Assembly: GCA_902783215.1 (NCBI GenBank)
Contig: CACZQD010000142.1
Location: forward strand, 1 to 5,918
Length of the DNA: 5,918 nt
DNA from: an uncultured Erysipelotrichaceae bacterium
Lineage (GTDB): Bacteria; Bacillota_I; Bacilli_A; RF39; UBA660
Reading direction: 5' to 3'
Of the stretch, positions 2,887 through 5,918 are shown piece after piece. Below the pieces are notes generated by a model, which had not been told where the DNA came from, made no database searches, and saw nothing but the letters and a program-made list of their open reading frames with translations. The translations under genes and the position numbers were made by a program. The stretch's first letter is position 1. The number at the start of each line of letters is the position of its first letter.

Positions 2887-5485
2887 AGTCTCTGAATTTT
2901 TTTATTATGTATTTTTTTGATATCTCATCTATGATAAACATTAATAATACTATTACAATACATATAGTAACTTGCATAATATTTAAATCATTAATTCCAA
3001 ACACTATTTTTAATGGACTGACAAATAAAATAATTTGAATAATAATTAGTAAAATAAAACTAATATTTAGGTATTTGTTATCAAATATATTTTTGTTTAA
3101 AACACTTTTTGTAATGTTTCGACAAGAATATGCAAAAATCATTTCTGATAAAATAAGAGTTAGAAATGTCATTGTAGTAGCAATATCTTGTCCATACAAG
3201 GTATTACTAAGCATAAAAACTCCTAGCATTACACACGTTTTTATAACAGCTGAAGACATGATTTTAGCTACTAAGTATGGAGTAAAGATAGAGCTATTTT
3301 TTTTTCTTACTTTTCTTTCCATAACGTCATTAGCTTCTTTTTCAAATGAAAGAGCAATCGCTGGAATAGAATCAGTAATTAGATTTATATATAATAATTG
3401 TATTGGTAAAAATAATTCTTTTCCAAAAAGCATAGCAATAAATATAACAATAATTTCAGCTATATTACCTGTCAATAAATACATTAAGACATTTCTAATG
3501 TTATCAAATATTCTTCGCCCTTCTTTTACAGCTGAAACAATTGTTGAAAAACTATCATCTACTAAAATAATATCTGAAACACTTTTGGATACTTCAGTGC
3601 CTGTTATTCCCATACCTACACCAATATTAGCTGTCTTTAAGGCAGGAGCATCATTTACTCCATCACCAGTCATAGCAACAACTTTTCCTGATTTTTTCCA
3701 AGCATTAACAATTGATAATTTATTAGTTGGACTAACACGAGCATATACCGAGTATTTATGAATATTATTTAGTAATTCATCATCACTCATTTTATCTATT
3801 TCTATACCAGTTATTGCTTCATCATCATTGGTTAATATTCCAATATCTTTAGCAATTGCCTTTGCGGTAGCTAAACTATCACCTGTAATCATAATCGGTC
3901 TAATATTTGCTTTTTTGCACGTTTTAATAGCTTCTTTTACATCTTTTCTTGGTGGATCTATCATTGAAGACATACCTACAAATATTAAATCATTTTCAAG
4001 ATTTATGTTACATTCATAATCATCATTTAAATATTTATAAGCATATGCTAAAACACGGTATGCCTTATCTGATTCTTCAGTTTCTATTTGTTTTAATTCT
4101 TTTTTTAATTTTGAATCAAGTTTTACTATTTTATTATTAATAAGTACTTTAGAACAATGATTAATAAGTGAATCAAAACTACCTTTTGTATACATAATGA
4201 TATCATTTTTATTAGCATGAATAGTGGTCATCATTTTTCGATCAGAATCAAAAGGTATTTCTGCTACTCTGATATTTTGATTTCTTAATAGTTCTACATC
4301 AAAGTATTTATCACAATATTCATATAGAGCAATTTCTGTTGGATCCCCAACGAATTCATCTGTGTTTTTTGTTGCATCATTATTGAGTGCCATAATATTT
4401 AATAGAATATGATTCTTATCAGAAGGTGTATCATAGATTTTGTTATCATAACATATTTCTTGAACAGTCATTTTATTTTGTGTGATTGTACCTGTTTTAT
4501 CTGAGCATATTATCTCAGTTGAGCCCAATGTTTCTACAGATGCCATTTGTCTTACAATAGCTTTTTTCTTTGCCATACTTGAAACACCTAGCGATAAAGT
4601 TATGGTAATAACTGCTGGTAATCCTTCTGGTATAGCTGCTACTGCAAGGGAAATAGAAAGCATAATTACTTCTGCAATATTCATTCCTCTGACAAGTCCA
4701 ATGACAAACATAACAGCAATAATAATTGAAATAATAATTGATAAAAACTTACTTATACTATTAATTTTCTTCTCTAAAGGAGTAATATCTTTTTTACTTT
4801 CATTTAAACTTTGTGCGATTTTTCCAAATTCTGTATTCATCCCTGTATCTGTAACTACAGCTTCACATTTACCAAATACAACGCTAGTACCTGAAAAAAT
4901 CATATTTGAACGTTCTGATAAACAAGTGTTTCCCTTAATTATTTTAGTGTTTTTAGATACAGTTTCTGATTCGCCAGTTAATGATGATTCATCACATTTT
5001 AATGAAGTTTGCCATATAATTCTAGCATCAGCTGGAATTATATCACCAGCTTCCAATATTAATATATCTCCTTGAACAATATCTTCCGAATTTATTACTT
5101 TAACGCTATTATTTCTTTTTACTTTTACTTTTGTCGTCTGCATTTTTTTTAGTGCTTCTAAAGCTTTATCAGCTTTTATTTGTTGAATAAAACCTAAGAT
5201 TGCATTTAAAACAACAATCGCAATAATTACTATACTATCAATATAAGATTCATTATTGATATATGATATAATTGCTGAAATAATAGCTGCAATACATAAA
5301 ATAATAATCATAATATCATTAAATTCATTTAAAAACTTAACAATTATTAGTTCCTTATTATCCTCTTTTAAAACATTTTGACCATTAATTTTTAACCTTT
5401 TTTCTACTTCTTGATCTGTTAGTCCATCTCTTGTGGTATGTAGTTTTTTTAAAACATCATCATCTTTAATATTATAATAGTTCAT
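2885..5485 (-). CDS. Ca2+-transporting P-type ATPase (P2A, SERCA/YloB-like)
   Basis: The 866-residue product exports Ca2+ from the cytoplasm using ATP. The domain order is complete: N-terminal cation-ATPase segment (1-48), M1-M2 (about 57-103), actuator domain with TGES at 170-173, M3-M4 (about 247-302), phosphorylation site DKTGT with Asp329, nucleotide domain with KGS at 434-436 (usually KGA), DPPR at 510-513, TGD at 534-536, hinge MTGDGVNDAP at 605-614, then M5-M10. All main Ca2+ ligands of SERCA have counterparts: Glu287 in M4 (IPEGLP), Asn674 and Glu677 in M5 (GNIAE), Asn701, Thr704 and Asp705 in M6 (INLITD), Glu781 in M8 (SEM). This predicts a two-Ca2+ pump, unlike PMCA or LMCA1. Start at 5485: an AGAGGTG site lies just before it, and an in-frame GTG at 5491 falls inside that site. 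It is transcribed from its own promoter, probably as a single gene. Mn2+ transport cannot be excluded. Confidence 0.93.
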   Translation of the reverse strand: MNYYNIKDDDVLKKLHTTRDGLTDQEVEKRLKINGQNVLKEDNKELIIVKFLNEFNDIMIIILCIAAIISAIISYINNESYIDSIVIIAIVVLNAILGFIQQIKADKALEALKKMQTTKVKVKRNNSVKVINSEDIVQGDILILEAGDIIPADARIIWQTSLKCDESSLTGESETVSKNTKIIKGNTCLSERSNMIFSGTSVVFGKCEAVVTDTGMNTEFGKIAQSLNESKKDITPLEKKINSISKFLSIIISIIIAVMFVIGLVRGMNIAEVIMLSISLAVAAIPEGLPAVITITLSLGVSSMAKKKAIVRQMASVETLGSTEIICSDKTGTITQNKMTVQEICYDNKIYDTPSDKNHILLNIMALNNDATKNTDEFVGDPTEIALYEYCDKYFDVELLRNQNIRVAEIPFDSDRKMMTTIHANKNDIIMYTKGSFDSLINHCSKVLINNKIVKLDSKLKKELKQIETEESDKAYRVLAYAYKYLNDDYECNINLENDLIFVGMSSMIDPPRKDVKEAIKTCKKANIRPIMITGDSLATAKAIAKDIGILTNDDEAITGIEIDKMSDDELLNNIHKYSVYARVSPTNKLSIVNAWKKSGKVVAMTGDGVNDAPALKTANIGVGMGITGTEVSKSVSDIILVDDSFSTIVSAVKEGRRIFDNIRNVLMYLLTGNIAEIIVIFIAMLFGKELFLPIQLLYINLITDSIPAIALSFEKEANDVMERKVRKKNSSIFTPYLVAKIMSSAVIKTCVMLGVFMLSNTLYGQDIATTMTFLTLILSEMIFAYSCRNITKSVLNKNIFDNKYLNISFILLIIIQIILFVSPLKIVFGINDLNIMQVTICIVIVLLMFIIDEISKKYIIKKFRD

Positions 5486-5508
5486 AAACACCTCTATATT
5501 TCTAATTA

Positions 5509-5537
5509 ATTATAAACAATTTCATGTAAAAAAGCAA
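5509..5537 (-). promoter_or_regulatory. Promoter of the Ca2+ ATPase gene
   Basis: On the minus strand, -10 TATAAT (5514-5509) has TTGCTT (5537-5532) 17 bp upstream. The -35 lies within the 3' arm and first Ts of the upstream gene's terminator hairpin. Confidence 0.65.
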
Positions 5538-5552
5538 CTAACGTTACTTCTT
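5528..5552 (-). terminator. Rho-independent terminator of the CmpB-family gene
   Basis: On the minus strand GTAAC (5547-5543) pairs with GTTGC (5538-5534, one G.U) around loop GTTA; flanking A and T bases lengthen the stem by several pairs. TTTTTT (5533-5528) follows. It overlaps the end of the coding sequence (stop 5546-5544). Confidence 0.6.
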
Positions 5553-5918
5553 TTTTTTCTTTCTAATATTAGGTAACTTGATTTTCATTTTTGGAAATGC
5601 TTGAATTAGTCTTCGACTAAAGATTCCACGTTTTGATAATACTTCTTTAACTTTCTTTGTAATTTGCTCTGTTGAATCAACACGCATATTCTTGGATATA
5701 TTTTTCAGATTTAATATTATATCAAATGATATACATAAATCGATAAGAAAGATAATTGCCAGTATTATAGAAATAATAGCAATAATAATAAAAGGTATTT
5801 TATGTATTAAAAACAGCAATACTGGTTGGCCAATATAACATAATCCTAATCCAGCAAAACCAAAAGGAATTGTTGTTTCTAAACAGATGCGCCCGTTTAA
5901 ATTAAATTTTTTATGAGA
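5544..5918 (-). CDS. CmpB-type (ABC_trans_CmpB, PF06541-like) membrane protein, C-terminal part
   Basis: The frame is open from the window edge, giving the last 124 residues; the true start is outside, so an ATG-like start inside (TTG at 5819) is not used. The visible part begins SHKKFNLNGRICLETTIPFG, the NxNGRxCL signature typical of the CmpB-type putative ABC-transporter membrane family. Two hydrophobic segments follow (about residues 14-39 and 45-63 of the fragment), then a cytoplasmic tail with FSRRLIQAFPKMKI, also typical, and a very basic end KKKKK. In this family the N-terminal part holds further membrane helices. The transport function is only a database label in the literature I know; no substrate is established. 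No ATP-binding partner is in the window. It ends in a terminator that overlaps the promoter of the calcium pump gene. Confidence 0.8.
   Translation of the reverse strand, partial: SHKKFNLNGRICLETTIPFGFAGLGLCYIGQPVLLFLIHKIPFIIIAIISIILAIIFLIDLCISFDIILNLKNISKNMRVDSTEQITKKVKEVLSKRGIFSRRLIQAFPKMKIKLPNIRKKKKK

Noticed and set aside
3075..3761. Long plus-strand open frames inside the ATPase gene (also 3828-4019, 3949-4140, 4482-5075)
   Set aside because: They are antisense shadows of a complete P-type ATPase whose motifs are all intact; none has a convincing start signal.

Overview
This is an AT-rich window (clearly under 35% GC by eye) from a bacterium that uses the standard code: Trp is TGG and TAA, TAG and TGA all act as stops. 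Purine-rich Shine-Dalgarno sites (GGAGG, and GGTGAT four bases before the start at three genes), near-consensus sigma-A promoters, Rho-independent terminators, a tRNA with encoded CCA, a CmpB-family membrane protein and a YloB-like calcium pump suggest a low-GC Bacillota, perhaps a gut Bacilli/RF39-like or Clostridia lineage. The exact taxon cannot be read from this sequence alone.

Layout. Positions 1-1453 carry three minus-strand genes: a truncated unknown protein (1-255), a membrane-anchored thioredoxin-like protein (325-888) and a YfcE-type metallophosphoesterase (941-1453). A tRNA-Ala(UGC) with its own promoter and terminator lies divergently at 1580-1657. Positions 1700-2885 form an accessory island next to the tRNA: a tandem 11-bp repeat, a broken tyrosine integrase 3' end, a compact locus that looks like a type I toxin-antitoxin system, and a small XRE-family regulator on the plus strand. 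Positions 2885-5918 return to minus-strand housekeeping genes: a SERCA-like Ca2+ P-type ATPase (2885-5485) and the C-terminal part of a CmpB-family membrane protein (5544-5918).

The most interesting part is 1883-2335. A strong minus-strand promoter drives an mRNA of about 260 nt. It encodes a 16-residue leader peptide overlapping a 28-residue hydrophobic membrane peptide. The only good ribosome-binding site is buried in a hairpin. The mRNA 5' end is complementary to its own 3' end over 15 bp plus a second nested 8 bp. A strong plus-strand promoter inside the dead integrase drives a structured RNA of about 204 nt whose terminator lies across the toxin stop codon, so it covers the last ~80 nt of the toxin mRNA. 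This combines the architecture of txpA/RatA (3'-overlapping antisense RNA) with that of hok/mok (overlapping leader ORF and 5'-3' clamp). It was read by eye and no database comparison was possible.

Genes are tightly packed: in two places the terminator of one gene contains the -35 box of the next. The calcium pump, phosphoesterase, thioredoxin-like protein and tRNA look like core genes. The 1.1-kb stretch between the tRNA and the pump looks like the remains of an integrated element that kept its addiction module and a regulator.
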